Assembly (NCBI GenBank): GCA_019454045.1
Contig: SKCR01015020.1
Location: 24,719 to 88,718 of the forward strand
From: Zanthoxylum bungeanum
Taxonomy: Eukaryota > Streptophyta > Magnoliopsida > Sapindales > Rutaceae
Length of the DNA stretch: 64,000 bases
Reading direction: 5' to 3'
Position 1 is the first letter of the stretch. Every line of letters starts with the position of its first letter. The notes under the pieces are model-generated. The model did not search any database, was not told the DNA's origin, and was given only the letters and a program-made list of their open reading frames with translations. The translations under genes were made by a program, and so were the position numbers. Positions 1-12,408 of the stretch are shown one piece after another.

Positions 1-837
1 CGTAGTATACGTAGCATTGCGTATTTCGATCCAGTATTGGATGATCACGTGCTAGGCCTGGGGCTGGAATTGTGTCTGCCCCGTACGAAGCACATGTCGG
101 ATGTCTGGTAACTAGTCTCTATAATCGGATATACATGACCTTGTCATAACATCCCGATAGCTGCAGCATATAAGAGAACCAGTTCCTTATTTTACGTGAC
201 CATCATCTCCATATGACTGGAGTGATACTTCCGTCTTGACATCACACCCAACACACTACGATTCTCGATATACCCAGAAGAGGCATACACAGAAACCGGT
301 TAAAGCTCTGGACGACCGAAACCAAAGTATATTGATTCTCGTAAGTATTAGCGGTGCAAGTCTCAGGTTAAGACCAAATACACCTACCCTGATTTCGGAC
401 TTCCATAGACACATAGTCATACTACCAATGGAATTCCGAGGGGGGTCTATCCAGAGCGAAGCTGTTTCCCGTACCATCGGTAAAACACAACCTCCTATTA
501 CACTTGCATGAGTATCCTATACCCAAATATATGAGAACTATGTTGTTGTGCCCTTACAACGCGCACAAGTGTAATACTAGTCTTTTACACATTTATCGAT
601 GTCCAATCTCGATAATACTCTGACTAGGGATATTTAATGATTTATCCTTCATGGACTGATACTGTCTCATATCATTCTCAATCCAGGAACAAATCATAAG
701 GACCTCCTATCATTTATACATCTTGGTGATCTAATCACAAATGATAAGAGAGCAATCTCATTTGTCACATAGTTAATTTGTACAACAACACCATGATCTG
801 TACAAATAGTGACGCTATGGGTCATAACTGTCAAACA
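1..837 (-). mobile_element. CopA3: partial LTR of copia family CopA, inverted
   Basis: The reverse complement of this stretch matches the first part of the CopA LTRs at 17190-19087 and 58053-59950, for example around 236-530 against 17560-17800. It ends on the right with the complement of the LTR start (TGTTTGACAG here, TGTTGGACAA in the other copies). The remaining LTR and any internal part lie before base 1. It abuts sequence identical in type to the 3' LTR of GyT1 near 7608, so it was inserted in minus orientation into the 5' LTR of GyT1. Bases 838-842 (AGTCC) are the expected target-site duplication, but the other copy is outside the window. Short open frames here are chance. Confidence 0.85.
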
Positions 838-913
838 AGTCCCCCGCGGGCTACTCCGTACTCCCAACCGGGCTACGAGCCCGAGACAGCATCACCGATT
901 TCTGTGTCCTACA
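838..913 (+). repeat. GyT1 5' LTR, last 76 bp
   Basis: These bases match 7608-7683 at the end of the 3' LTR, starting AGTCCCCCGCGGGC and ending CCTACA. The rest of the 5' LTR is displaced by the inverted CopA3 LTR. Confidence 0.8.
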
Positions 914-916
914 GTC

Positions 917-934
917 TGGCGACTCAACTGGGGA
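917..934 (+). other. GyT1 primer-binding site
   Basis: TGGCGACTCAACTGGGGA lies three bases after the LTR end CCTACA. PBS sequences of the TGGCGACTC type occur in Tat/Ogre-like elements, for which tRNA-Arg has been described as the primer. The tRNA assignment here is from memory of the family and is not verified. Confidence 0.65.
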
Positions 935-3537
935 TAGAGAATCGGCCCCAAAATAATGTCTTGTAATGTTTGCGATTTTCGCTTTAGTTAACTGTGTCTG
1001 CAAGTGGGTTGGGTCCAAGGGGTTTAATCAATGGCACTATTAGAGCTAGGTAATGGTTTGGTGTCTTCCTTCATTCACTACCTTTCTATAAGGAAAAGCT
1101 GTGAAGACACCTAAATAATCATTTATTTGAAGCTTACCGTGATAGACTAATTTGGAGGACCTATTGTCAATTCTTGTCACCAAGACGATAAGAGCCTAAG
1201 AGGCTTGAGTATTTAAGAGAGTCCGCTCCACCCTCCCTCTGGGGAATCTTCAATAAGAAATCCATTTGACAGTCAGTCATGTATCATCACTCGTTGGCAC
1301 GTACCTTAGCGTATAAAAAAGGTGCGCTCACTTGGTCGCTCGGACCCTTGAGTGGGGAGACCTAGTTGTGGGCAATCCTTCACCAGCGGGAGCCTTTGTC
1401 TACACTCCTATAAACCCACATGTGAACCATAGTTGTATGACCCATATGAGCCATCCTTTTTGCTTGTGTTTGGGACCATCATCATTTGGATTCAGTTGGA
1501 CTTCTTGTCATGAGATGTGAACTTGTTGGGCCATTTAAACTGGGACGAGTTTGTGTCTTATGACGATTGGGCTAAAATTTTCTAAAATTCCTATGGGCCA
1601 CTTTGTGTTTGGGCCCCCTATCATTTGAGGTTGTTTAGCCACGTTATTGCAAAAGCGTAAACCTGTTGTGCATTTTTCAACTGGGACAAGTTTGCATCTC
1701 GCAATAATATGATCGAATGCTTTGAAATGATAATAGGACAACTTTTATGAAAACCTTGATGGGCTTAGAAAGTCCAAATATGATCCAAATATGCTAGAAG
1801 CATGAGTTCGATATCCGCACTGGCTTTTATCCAGGAATGATACGCCTTGTTACGACATATTTGCATACTTTTGGATGCTTCTAAGTTCATCCCAACGACC
1901 ACGGTTGCCGAAAGCCCAATTCGTCGTTTCTAGACAATGGCATGATCCCATAATAGGCTTAGTCCATGTTGTTAATGAACGGTCTTTGTCTTTTACCGAT
2001 GGAAAGTGACCAAGGTAGCCGAGGTTCACCCCGTAGCATAGGAGAGAGCGATTTTGTGAACCCCACATTGGTACATGAAATAAGCCATACCTAGGACAGA
2101 AATGGACTTACCACGAGTGTGGGAGATATAAGGTTGGAAGGATATATGTTGTTTTGATAACCACGTGCATCTCATGCATACACGTATCATGTTAACCCAT
2201 GTGTCTTAAAAGCCATCATAGATATCCGTTGGGTTAGAGAAAGAGAGATTTGTCAAGAAGAGTTTAGCAAACACGGATGTCGGGGATAAGGAAATTGAGG
2301 AACAGAAAAATTTACGGCAATGATAGAAAGACCATTGTGAAAAAAAAAAAGAAAAAAAATTAAAAAAAAAAGAGAGAAAAGAAAAAAGAAGAGAGAAAAA
2401 AAAAAGAAAAAATAATTATTTGTTCTTAGTCCTTAATATTTAGGCATAAGTCCGATGAAATTGTTTGCTTCAGGGTGAAACCTTAGAAACGATAAGTGCG
2501 AGAGGTACTCTCATCCGATATTTTGAGTAGTTGATCTAGGTTAGACTCGCGAGCACTTAATTATAGGATCTTAGCAGTCAAAGCCTGAGTAGTCGGCAAG
2601 GTGACTAGTTGAAGAGATTGCGGATCGATGAATGACCGTTCGCCTAGATGTCCATCCTGACTTACTTGTGTTACGATATGTGGTATGGTTGGAAACCAAA
2701 GAAAAGTCTCTAACGAAGAAAATATAAACCACATATAACCGATAAGCGTGAAGCTACCCATGGGCGAGTATTAGGACCACCATGAGGAGAAATACTACCT
2801 TAAAGGGTAGGTGTATTGAAAAAAAAAAGGAGAAAAAGGAAAAAAAAAGAAAAAAAAAAGAAAACCATATCACATTAAGCACAGAAAAGCAACTACAGGG
2901 TATAATTTAGACATCTAGGTTGGTTTGACCCATCGATCCTAATTTTTTGACGAAATCATTGAGTTGGCTTACCTGGGGATGAATCTGCAAAGGAACCTTT
3001 GCATACACACACTTTGAGTCTGGCTTAGATCATTTATTCAACGACTTGGATTTGAGTTGCATCGAGTGTTTTGAAGGTTCTCTGGTTTTGATATTGGGCA
3101 TCCTTTGAGGGCAACAATATGTATAACTATTGGGACAATTTCGTAAGAGGCAGTATAGTATGTTGGTATGGAACGTCACATCACATGATCTATGTTGGCC
3201 TAAAGCAAAAAGCAAAGAACATAAAGCTAAACCAAGTATGGGGGCGACCAATCTACCATCCCGTGGATAAGGGACATAACGGGAACTTGAGCCATGAAGA
3301 CAAAATAGAACTGAGCAATCACCAGAAAAGAACCGGCAGAAGGAAATTATAAGCAGACCCAGGGGGCGACCAGAGACATTTGTAGGCAAATGGCACCAAG
3401 GAGAACACGGAAGGCCTAACCCATCGGAATAGGAAATACATCCATGCATACACGTCACATGCACATATTTTGTTTTGTTTTGTTTTTGTTCGCAGGTTTT
3501 TAAGAAAAGGAAAAAGTGGCAAAGTCAAGCAATTTCG
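935..3537 (+). other. GyT1 internal region without recognisable genes
   Basis: I see no gag, protease, RT, RNase H or integrase motif on either strand; the longest open frames are 60-144 codons and resemble nothing. Purine-rich runs lie at about 2338-2412 and 2817-2866. This is what is expected of a large non-autonomous derivative. Confidence 0.6.
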
Positions 3538-4262
3538 GGGATGAATCCCAGGGTCGAGGCCCATATTATCAACAGCATCGGGAATGAATCCCAGGGTCGA
3601 GGCCCACATTATTAGCAGTTTCAGGAATGAATCCATGGTTGAGGCCCATACTATCAGTAGTTTTGGGAAGGAATCCCGGGGGAATGAATCCCAGGGCTGA
3701 GGCCCATACAATCAGTAGTTTCGAGAATGAATCCAATGGGAATGAATCCCAAGGTCGAGGCCCATATTGTCAGCGGTTTCGGGAATGAATCTCAGGGTCG
3801 AGGCCCACGTTGTCAGTAGTTTCGGGAATGAATCCCAGGGTCGAGGCCCACATTGTCAGTGGTTTCGAGAATGAATCCGAAGGTCGAGGCCCATGTTGTC
3901 AGCAGTTTGGGGAATGGATCCCAGGGTCGAGGTCCACAGTAGCAGCAATTTCGGGAATGGATCCCAGGGTTAATGCCCACATTGTCAGCAGTTTGGGGAA
4001 TGGATCGCAGGGTCGAGGTCCACAGCATCAGTAGTTTCGGGAATGGATCCCAGGGTTGAGGCCCACACTATCAGCAGTTTTGGGGAATGGATCCTATGAT
4101 CGAGGTCCACAGTATCAGCATTTTTGGGGGAATGAATCACAGGGTCGAGGCCCACAGTATCAGCAATTTCGGGAATGAATCCCATGATCGAGGTCCACAC
4201 TATCAGTAGTTTTGGAGAATGAATCCCAGGGTCGAAGCCCACATTATCAGCAACTCCTCGGG
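3538..4262 (+). repeat. GyT1 tandem array R1 (about 42-44 bp units)
   Basis: About sixteen imperfect head-to-tail units, each built around GGGAATGAATCCCAGGGTC, then GAGGCCCACATT and ATCAGCAGTTTC. Units differ by scattered substitutions and small indels, with GGTCGAGGCCCAC the best-kept core. The array sits on the 3' side of the internal region, the usual place for hypervariable repeats in Tat-group elements. Confidence 0.9.
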
Positions 4263-4900
4263 AATGAGGATTAGCAAGCTGGGAATGGCGCTCCGGGAAT
4301 GGAGCATGGTTCGAGCCTCACATCATCAGCGACGCATTGGGAATGTGGTTGAGCATGCCGGGAATGGCGCTCCGGGAATGGAGCATGGGTCGAGGCCCAC
4401 ATCAGCAATGCCGGGAATGGCGCTCCGGGAATGGAGCATGGGTCGAGGCCCACATCATCAATAATACCGGGAATGGTGCTCCGGGAATGGAGCATGGGTC
4501 GAGGCCCACATCATCAGATGCCGGGAATGGCGCTCCGGGAATGGAGCATGGGTTGAGGCCCACATCAGTGATGCCGGGAATGGCGCTCCGAGAATGGAGC
4601 ATGGGTCGAGGCCCATATCAGTGATGCCGGGATTGACACTCCGGGAATGAAGCATGGGTCGAGGCCCATATCTTCACATGTCGGGAATGGTGCTCCGGGA
4701 ATGGAGCTTGGGTCGAGGCCCACATCAGCGATGTCGGGAATGGCGCTCCAGGAATGGAGCATGGGTCGAGGCCCATATCATCACATGCCGGGAATGGCAC
4801 TCCGAGAATGGAGCATGGGTCGAGGCCCACAACCGCGACGCCTCGGGAATGAGGTTTAGCATGCCGGGAATGGCGCTCCGGGAATGGAGCAAGGTTCGGA
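4263..4900 (+). repeat. GyT1 tandem array R2 (about 50-53 bp units)
   Basis: About eleven units of the form CCGGGAATGGCGCTCCGGGA, then ATGGAGCATGGGTCGAGGCC and CACATCA. The unit keeps the GGGAATG and GGTCGAGGCCCACAT blocks of R1 but has gained a second GGGAATGG-like block, so R2 looks derived from R1. Near-multiples of three in unit length keep long reading frames open on both strands. I regard these frames as a by-product of the repeat. Confidence 0.9.
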
Positions 4901-4954
4901 AGGGGACCACAACTTATCAGCACAGTTCGAGAATAAAGCCTAGGGAACAAAGTC

Positions 4955-5240
4955 CAGAGGTCGAAGCACCTCACCACCATATCAGCTCAGTCCGGTAGTG
5001 ATTCCTAGAGATCGCATCATCTTGCAGGGATGAACCTTGGGGTCGAAGCACCTCACCATCAAATCAGTTCAGTTCGGTAGTGATTCCTAGAGATCGCAGC
5101 ATCTTGCAGGGATGAACCTTGAGGTCGAAGCACCTCACCACCTCTTATCAGCTCAGTTTGGTAGTGATTCCTAGAGATCGCAGCATCTTGCAGGGATGAA
5201 CCTCAGGGGTCACAACACCTCACCACCAGATCAACTCTGT
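4955..5240 (+). repeat. GyT1 tandem array R3 (about 80 bp units)
   Basis: Between three and four units, each with GGTAGTGATTCCTAGAGATC, then GCAGCATCTTGCAGGGATGA and GGTCGAAGCACCTCACCACC. Its similarity to R1 and R2 is limited to short GGTCGA(A)G-type words. It ends about 110 bp before the polypurine tract. Confidence 0.85.
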
Positions 5241-5346
5241 TCGAAGCAACAGGTAAGTCAGGCAGCAGCTAGCGAGCTAGATAAGTAAAAATGCATTGCA
5301 TAAATTTGATAGGATTGTCATTGTCACAAATTGCACAAGTCCCATC

Positions 5347-5360
5347 AAAGTGGGGGCGAC
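5347..5360 (+). other. GyT1 polypurine tract
   Basis: AAAGTGGGGGCGAC directly precedes the 3' LTR start TGTAGGCATT. G-rich tracts of this type prime plus-strand synthesis. Confidence 0.8.
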
Positions 5361-7683
5361 TGTAGGCATTTCATTTATGCATAAGTCCCGACGATGAGCC
5401 TCGTATGGAGGCACTACCCGATAAGTTGCGGAAGTCACGGGAAACAGACGTCGAAATGGAAATTCAAAAATCAATAACCTGTTGGATTAAATTCGTTTGC
5501 TTAGCTTCGGGTTCGCTCGTTGGATCTCTGTTTTAAAATTCATCCTTGGCCCAAAACCCCCGCAACCCAGACCAAGCCACACACCCAAGCCCACACACCA
5601 CCAACCCACACGCCCAAATCCCTTCCAAAAAATAATAAACACATTAAACACATGTTAAAATCCAAACAAATCACATTCCCAAATTAAATAAATCAAATCA
5701 AATCCCATAAATCCATTTCCTAAACTAAATAAATCACCTTCCTAAAATCAAACAAATCATTTCCTTATAACACACCAATTAAATATTCCCCATAATCACA
5801 CAATCTCCATTTCCTACTCATACAAGGACAACTCTAACCCACTCCTATAAAAAGACACACAAACTAAAACCCAATGGGAGCTCTCTTCACTCACAACTCT
5901 CTCTCTCTCTCTCTAACCTCTCGACCGATCCTTTCTTTCACTCATCCTCACTCATCAGCTCTCTCTCTCTCTCTTCACACTCTTTCATATTCAGCGAACA
6001 AAAAGCCAAAAACCCTAATCTCTCTGAACCAGACCACTCACATCCCTCTCCCTCTCTCTTCTCGACAAACCCTCAACCTGAAGCCACAACCTAGCAGCCC
6101 TTCAAACCTCTAAAACCCTAAGATACACGCCACTGACTCTCGGCTATAACCAAAAAAACACAAATAAACCTTAAAACTCAAAGGACCATAGAAAATCTAG
6201 CTCTCTTATTCCCAACACAGCTCACGGCCTGATCTTCTTTCACACACACGATCAACCAAACCCTAAACGACCTTCTCCACATTCTCTCTCCATAAATACA
6301 CGCACCCTTCACCGTCACACTCACTCTTCGAAACAATAAATAAAGCCAACAAACCTTATCCTCACGCCTAATTCACCATCCTCACTCACGTACAAAACAA
6401 ACCTTGACCACTCACATAAGCCAGCAGTCCCCCTTGGCATCACACGACCCAGCTTCACACATAAGCATCCCTCAATTACCATACACACGTGAAAGCCATA
6501 AATCAACCAACCATTAGCCGACCAAAATAAAGCAACAAAAACAAACAATCCTCACCGACTAAAATAGCAACAAAAGACAAACGACCAGCCCTCAAACTGC
6601 CGTAAATCACAGCCCCCTCTGCATTACCACAAAAACTGCACCTTAAGACACCCTAAATTACCGCAAAACAGCCCCCCAAAAAGACCCTCAAATTACCGCA
6701 AACTGCAGCCCTAAAACATCCCTTAAACGGTCCAAAAAAAGCCGAAAAAATAACAGCTCAAAACAGAGAAAACAGCAGCCCAAAACAGTGAGGCGAAGAA
6801 GGAAAACATTGAACCAGTGAACCGAAAAAGTTACGGAGCATTAACCCTTCCGACAGCCACGTAATGCACTTCCGAGAAGCGACTTAAAAGGTACGACCTG
6901 AGGGAACCCTTTGTTATATTTTATTTTGTCATCTTGGAAACGACATGCTCGGTTGGACGTGGAATACATCCAACCGGGTATGCGAAGTCTTACATTGAAA
7001 TCGGCTAAATTCTTTGGCCGCATATTTATTGTTCCGTATTTATTTCACATTATTAGTCTTTTATTAGTTCGTATTTAATTTCCATTTATTGTTGTTTTGT
7101 TGTTCCGCATCTATTTTGTGTTTCGCATGTTTGTCTCTTCGGTTATTTATGGTTATATGCATTATCATGTTTCATGTATGTCAATATTGGGTTAGTGATT
7201 AAGTGTTGCTTCTCGTGGTATATCGGATGAAAACCCAGACGTAAATTTCATAGCCGAATCCGATTGGACGGTAGTGTGGTATGTACTTGGGATACAACTC
7301 CACGTACCGCTTGAGGAAACGTTCACACATATGTTCATGGGATTGTGTACTCGCTTTTATTTCATTTACTTCTATGTATGCAAACTTAGATATTGGTTGT
7401 ATGCAAACTTAGATGTAGGTTATTCTCGTGTATGTATGTTGTGTAGACTTGGTTAGATTATTGCACAAATTCATTCATTACAAGTGGCATAAGTAAGTGA
7501 CCATTCCGAACCCAACGGTTTGAGGTCTCCCTTGCGAGGGGTGAGTGCGGCCTTAAATCATTTCCCAGTTCACACTGGGTGGCGACTCCATTTTATTTCT
7601 CCGGTTTAGTCCCCCGCGGGCTACTCCGTACTCCCTACCGGGCCGCGAGCCCAGGATAACGTCACTGATTTCTGTGTCTTACA
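5361..7683 (+). repeat. GyT1 3' LTR
   Basis: A 2323-bp LTR running from TGTAGGCATT to GTGTCTTACA. Its left end follows the polypurine tract and its last 76 bp match 838-913. It contains a TATA box near 5845, a CT-rich tract just downstream (about 5891-5965), and near 7200-7310 a module that also occurs in the solo LTR 10772-12797 and at 29640-29747. CopA LTR sequence begins at the next base. Confidence 0.85.
5845..5854 (+). promoter_or_regulatory. Probable TATA box of GyT1 LTR
   Basis: CTATAAAAAG is followed about 40 bp later by a (CT)n-rich leader. The position 484 bp into the LTR is reasonable for a U3/R boundary. Promoter activity is inferred only. Confidence 0.5.
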
Positions 7684-9147
7684 GTAGGTGTATGTGGTCT
7701 TAACCTGAGACTTGCATCGCTAATACTTGCGACAATCAGTAGGCTTTGGTTTTGGTCGTTCGGGGATTTAACAGGTTCTGTGTATGCCTCTTTTGGGTTT
7801 ATTGAGAATCGTAGTGTATTGGATGTGATGTCAAGATGGAAGTGTCACTTCAGTCAAATGGAGATGATGATCACGCATGATACAGAACTGGTGCTCTTAT
7901 ATGCTGCAGCTATCGGGATAATATGACAAGGTCATGATTATCCGATTAAAGAGACTAGTTGTTAGTGATCTGATATATGCTTCGTACGGGGCATACACAT
8001 TTCCAGCCCCAGGCCTGGCATGGGACATCCGATACTGAATCGTAATACGCAATACTTAGCATACTACGCTTGATAAAGATTATGTATTCTTTAAAAGAAT
8101 ATTTCTGGATAACTGGGTAGGCACGGTGCTTTGCTAGAAGCCAACCATGTCTTGTAAATCGGTAAGAACGTGGTACTAGGTACGCACGTATTCGGATAGT
8201 CCGATGACCGTATTTACTACCAACATATCTAGGGATCTCATGGGTCGCTTCCCAAAGATTCACCGATAACATTTGACTCAAACATAATTAATATATGATT
8301 AATTATAAGAGAGAGAAAATTAATCTAGGATTAATTACGGCAAGAAATTATCTGGGATAAAATTCAGACAGAAGAGAGAGAACGGTTAATTTAGAATTAA
8401 TCGATTAAATAATATATTGGATATATTAGTTGAAATTAGATTTCAAAACGGAATTAAAATTGGATTTTAATTCGGGAGAACGAATTAATTTAGAATTAAT
8501 TCGCGAGCGACTTTCGTAATAATTTTGCGAGGCATTATTATTTAATTAAATTATATTTAATTAAGTCACGACATAAAATTCTTTTTAATTCGGAATTAAA
8601 TGAACCCGGGCCCGAGCGAAGTTGCGTGTTGAGTTGTTCGACTTAAATTTTGAATTTAAAAGTGATGGGACCCACTTGACTTACATCAACAAGTTTGACT
8701 AGTGATGGAAGTTGTTAATGGTTGAGTGAAAGCTTGGATTGCTTATTCAACACTCAATCAACAACCAACACACTTTGTTTTTAATTTTGAAAAAGATCTA
8801 CCAACTTTGGAAGTTGACATCTTTGGTAATTGATTTTAGAAATCAAAAACACAAAAAACACACTCTCTCCCTCCTAGCCATTGCCGTGAGCTTCCTTTCT
8901 CCCTTTTGAAATTTTGTTGCAAAATTTCTTCAAGCTAGCACTTAAAAGCAGTCAACAAGGTGATAGGGAAACTAATCCCTTGAGTTTGGAACACAAAGAA
9001 AAGCTTGAAGCTCTTCACAAACATACAAAATTTTTGAAATCCATCATCCAAGCCAATCAATGTAAGTTTATTCAGCAATCTTATTTTGATTATTCACACA
9101 CTAAATCATGTTGTAGAGATCCTTAGCATGTTCTAGGAACACTAACA
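7684..9147 (+). repeat. CopA1 5' LTR, 3' portion
   Basis: 1464 bp matching 17636-19087 of the 3' LTR and ending ACACTAACA before the PBS. The first part of the LTR was separated by the GyT1 insertion at GTAGGTGTATG; the equivalent intact site is near 58498. Confidence 0.9.
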
Positions 9148-9148
9148 A

Positions 9149-9161
9149 TGGTATCAGAGCC
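9149..9161 (+). other. CopA1 primer-binding site
   Basis: TGGTATCAGAGCC begins two bases after the LTR end. This is the standard plant copia site complementary to the 3' end of initiator tRNA-Met. Confidence 0.9.
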
Positions 9162-10771
9162 TTTTCTAAGCATGATTTTATTCTAGGGTTTATATACTTT
9201 AATTTGGGATTTTGTGTTTGGAGCATGATTTCTTCAAATTGGTTGTTTGGTTGAGCTTTGATGATGATAAATAGGATTTGTGCATCTATAGATTTGAGAT
9301 TAATTAATTAGATTAATTTTCCCTAATCTCATAGGCTTGGCCGAATATAAGCCCAAAATGTTCATGGTGATTTGTTTGTTAATTAGACCTTGGATGTGTT
9401 TAAAGCATGAGATAAATTGATTGTTGATTTAATTGGATTGAAATCAAATTGATTACTATTTTATGCTATATTGTCGTGAACCAAGAAGCAATTAATTGAT
9501 TGATTTTGCTTCAATTTGTGTTGGACATGAGTTGATTAATTAAAGCATGATTAATTAGTTTAATTGATGTTTTGGAAATATTGGTTTAACTAATTAATTA
9601 TGGCTATTACACTTTAATTAAAATTAATGTGATATTTGGAATGTTATATGAAGTAAAGTTAGTCTTTAAAATTGGATTGGGCTAATTTTGTTGTATTTGG
9701 ACTTAATGGGCTTGGTTGGGCCAAGTTTGGTTTAGAACAATTGGATTGGATCCATATTGGGCCTAAAACCATTCCATAAAGTCCAAATATAACTTTTGGG
9801 TCTTTTTATATTTAATTGGGCCTAATGGGCCAAAATTGATTTTATGGCAAATGGTGATTCCTAATTGGACCTTGGCATCTTGGATTGGATCCATATTTGC
9901 CAAAGCCCATGCCTTAAGAATTAATTAAAAGCCCATTGGACTTTAATTAAAAGGTATTGGCTACTAATTGGGCCTTTGAGACCAATTAAGATTAGATTTA
10001 GAATCTAAGTCTAAAAGGCACTTAAAAATGTGTAATTATTTAATTTGGAATTAAATTTGAATTAGTATTGGATACAAATTAAATTGGATTTAAAATTGTA
10101 GTTCGATATAATTCAAGAATATGTACTTTGAGTATTTATTCTTAAACGAGTTGGACTTGTGCAAATCAAATCATTGTTTGAACATTGGATGGTCATTAAT
10201 TCAAAGATTAATCAATTAGATTAGATTGATTGAATAACATGATTTGTGTGAATACATGGATGTATTGTATGAATAATGTATATTTGATGGATATTAGAAA
10301 GGTGAGGGCAATTTTGGAAATTGTTGTAATAAATTTAGAATTTATTAAATTGGACCTGTGTGTCCAGTCTATTATTTTTTTATCTCTTTGTATTTATCTT
10401 CTCACCAATTCCCTTCAATGTAAATGAGGTTTCTTTAATGTATTATGTAATTGGGTATAAGTTAAAATAGTGCTACCGGGAGAGAAGAAAGAGAGAGATT
10501 TGTTCTAGGAACAAAGTTTGTTATATATCTATCCGCATATCATTAATAATTTATTCTGTGCCTTATTATTCTTTTAGAACACATGCTTAAGGGTGTGTAT
10601 GATGAGACCTAATCAAAGATAATAAATTGGTTGCTAATTTACGCGAAAAACCCTCACTCAAATATTAAGCGTTTTCCTTCCATTGAGTGGTTCTTTCTCA
10701 AGATCCAAGATTGGCATTGGTTTGTTGGCCAAAGTCAAGACCATTGTCCATCACTGATGTGTTTGAACCAC
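9162..10771 (+). other. CopA1 untranslated leader, first part
   Basis: AT-rich leader without coding sequence. It aligns with the CopA2 leader from 59965 to about 61544, which supports a leader role in both copies. Bases 10767-10771 (ACCAC) are the left target duplication of the solo LTR that follows. Confidence 0.75.
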
Positions 10772-11199
10772 TATGGACAACAGAACCTGGGCGACGCCGT
10801 TCCTAGGCTCGCGGCCTAGTTGGGAAGTACTAAATAACATGGAGTCGCCACCCGGTGTGAACCGGGACAAAGATTTAAGGCCGCACTCACCCCTCGCAAG
10901 GGAAGACCTCAAACCGTTGGGTTCGGAATGGTCCCTTACTTATGTCACTTGTAATGAAAGGATTTATGTAATAATTTAATCAAGCTTAAGTAACACTTAT
11001 TTCCAAGGGTATCATGCTTCTAAATTCTCATATGCAAAATAAAACTTATGTACACATTTCACATATATCTCATCTCACGTTTAAAATTGCATGCTTAACA
11101 TATATCAAAATAGCAACGAACATACAACTTCATTTGCATATTACATTCAGGAAAACACAAGCATACATATTAACCATACAAGCACACATATGGGCACTT

Positions 11200-11305
11200 T
11201 TCCAAGCGGTACGTGGAATTGTATCCCAAGTACAGACCGCACTACCGTCCATTCGGAATCGGCTACGGAATTTACGTCTGGGTTTCCATCCGATATACCG
11301 CAAGA
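11200..11305 (-). repeat. LTR module, first copy in GyT2
   Basis: About 105 bp containing GGTACGTGGAATTGTATCCC and GTCTGGGTTTCCATCCGATA. It is repeated at 12303-12405, occurs in reverse orientation in GyT1 at about 7210-7315, and again at 29640-29747. Confidence 0.75.
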
Positions 11306-11440
11306 AATAATACTCAAATGTTATCATGACATAAGCATATGAATTGTAATACATTAACATAATTGTATTTATACATGTGGAGATAGCTTCTAGGAAAACT
11401 ATGCATGAAATCTAATGAAGAGGACTCAGTTCAGTGGGTG

Positions 11441-11725
11441 CGCGTTCGTGTAGCGTTCGTAAACGCGTTCGAACGAAAATGAAACAGAATGCTCACGTTC
11501 GAGTAGCGTTCGTAAACACGTTCGAACGGAAATGAAACAGAATGCTCACGTTCGTATGGCGTTTGATAACGTGTTCGAATGGAAATGAAACAGAATGCTC
11601 ACGTTCGTATGGCGTTCGTAAACGCGTTCGAACGGAAATGAGACCTGATGCATGATAAGGCAAAAATGTATGCGCGTTCGAGTTGCGTTCGTAAACGCGT
11701 TCGAACGGGAACAGACCTGATGCAT
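11441..11725. repeat. Tandem repeat with TTCGAA palindromes (about 53 bp, five copies)
   Basis: Five units contain GCGTTCGTGTAGCGTTCGTA or a variant, followed by AACGCGTTCGAACG and, in the middle units, GAAATGAAACAGAATGCTCAC. The CG-rich near-palindromic core recurs in two other LTR families in this window. Confidence 0.85.
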
Positions 11726-11754
11726 GAAATAGGACGTAATACATAAACAACAAA

Positions 11755-12215
11755 ATAAAGGGGCGCGGCGAAGTACTGCCGTAAAGGTGGCCTTTTGGGG
11801 CTCTTGATCTCTCAAAGAGAGGACCTTTAGACCAACATACTAAGCTCATGCGCGTCACATCACATCATGCATACAAACATAAAGACAATCATATTATTCT
11901 AAGTATGTCCGATTGAACGTATCTTGCATCCAACCGAACACACATCAACCGGCGCGGCAAAGCATCGTGGTAAAAGGGCTTTAACCCCTCCCCATAGAGG
12001 ATCTTTCATTCCACTTACTAAGCCCATGCGCTCGATTGAGTCATGCATACGAAAATAAAGACAATCATATCAAACTAGGTATGCTCGATTGAACGTATCT
12101 CGCATTCAACCAAACACACATCAATCGGTGCGGAAAAGCGTCGTGGTGAAGTATTTTAACCCCTCCAATTAGGGAACCTTTCATCGCACTTACTAAGCCC
12201 ATGCACTCGATCATA
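11755..12215. repeat. Imperfect repeats of about 165-190 bp in GyT2
   Basis: Three degenerate copies share ACTAAGCCCATGC, AATAAAGACAATCATAT, GAACGTATCT and GGTAAAAG- or GTGAAGTATTTTAACCCCTC-type words. They span the stretch between the TTCGAA array and the second copy of the LTR module. Confidence 0.6.
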
Positions 12216-12297
12216 TCATACGGGAATAAGCAACATACATAATTTAAATGACAAGAAATAAATAAATAAAAGCAACACAAAACAAGAGAAGGTGCCG

Positions 12298-12408
12298 TTT
12301 ACTCAAGTGGTACGTGGAGTTGTATCCCAAGTACAGACCGCACTACCGTCCATTCGGATTCGGCTACGGAATTTATGTCTGGGTTTCCATCCTATATACC
12401 ACGAGAGA
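12298..12408 (-). repeat. LTR module, second copy in GyT2
   Basis: Near-identical to 11200-11305, with GGTACGTGGAGTTGTATCCC and GGGTTTCCATCCTATATACC. Confidence 0.75.

Larger units (their letters stand above)
838..7683 (+). mobile_element. GyT1: non-autonomous Tat-like Ty3/gypsy retrotransposon
   Basis: A truncated 5' LTR end (838-913) is followed by a primer site, about 4.4 kb of internal DNA with no gag-pol, three tandem-repeat arrays, a polypurine tract and a 2323-bp 3' LTR. The LTR termini are TGTAGG and CTTACA or CCTACA. Repeat-rich 3' untranslated regions are known from the Tat/Ogre group of plant gypsy elements, and I base the lineage call on this and on the PBS and LTR style, not on coding domains. 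The element lies inside a CopA 5' LTR: CopA sequence resumes at 7684. It must have been mobilised by proteins from elsewhere. Confidence 0.75.

Noticed and set aside
4337..4980. Open frames of 95 to 120 codons on both strands across R2, with repeating MALREWSMGRGP-like text
   Set aside because: They arise because the repeat unit is close to a multiple of three and lacks stops; several frames on both strands are open at once and no start context or homology supports a protein.
3538..5240. CRISPR-like appearance of spaced repeats
   Set aside because: Units are contiguous and diverged, without unique spacers, in a plant retrotransposon.
5874..6113. 79-codon frame after the GyT1 TATA box
   Set aside because: Ser/Leu-rich text from a CT-repeat leader; no homology.
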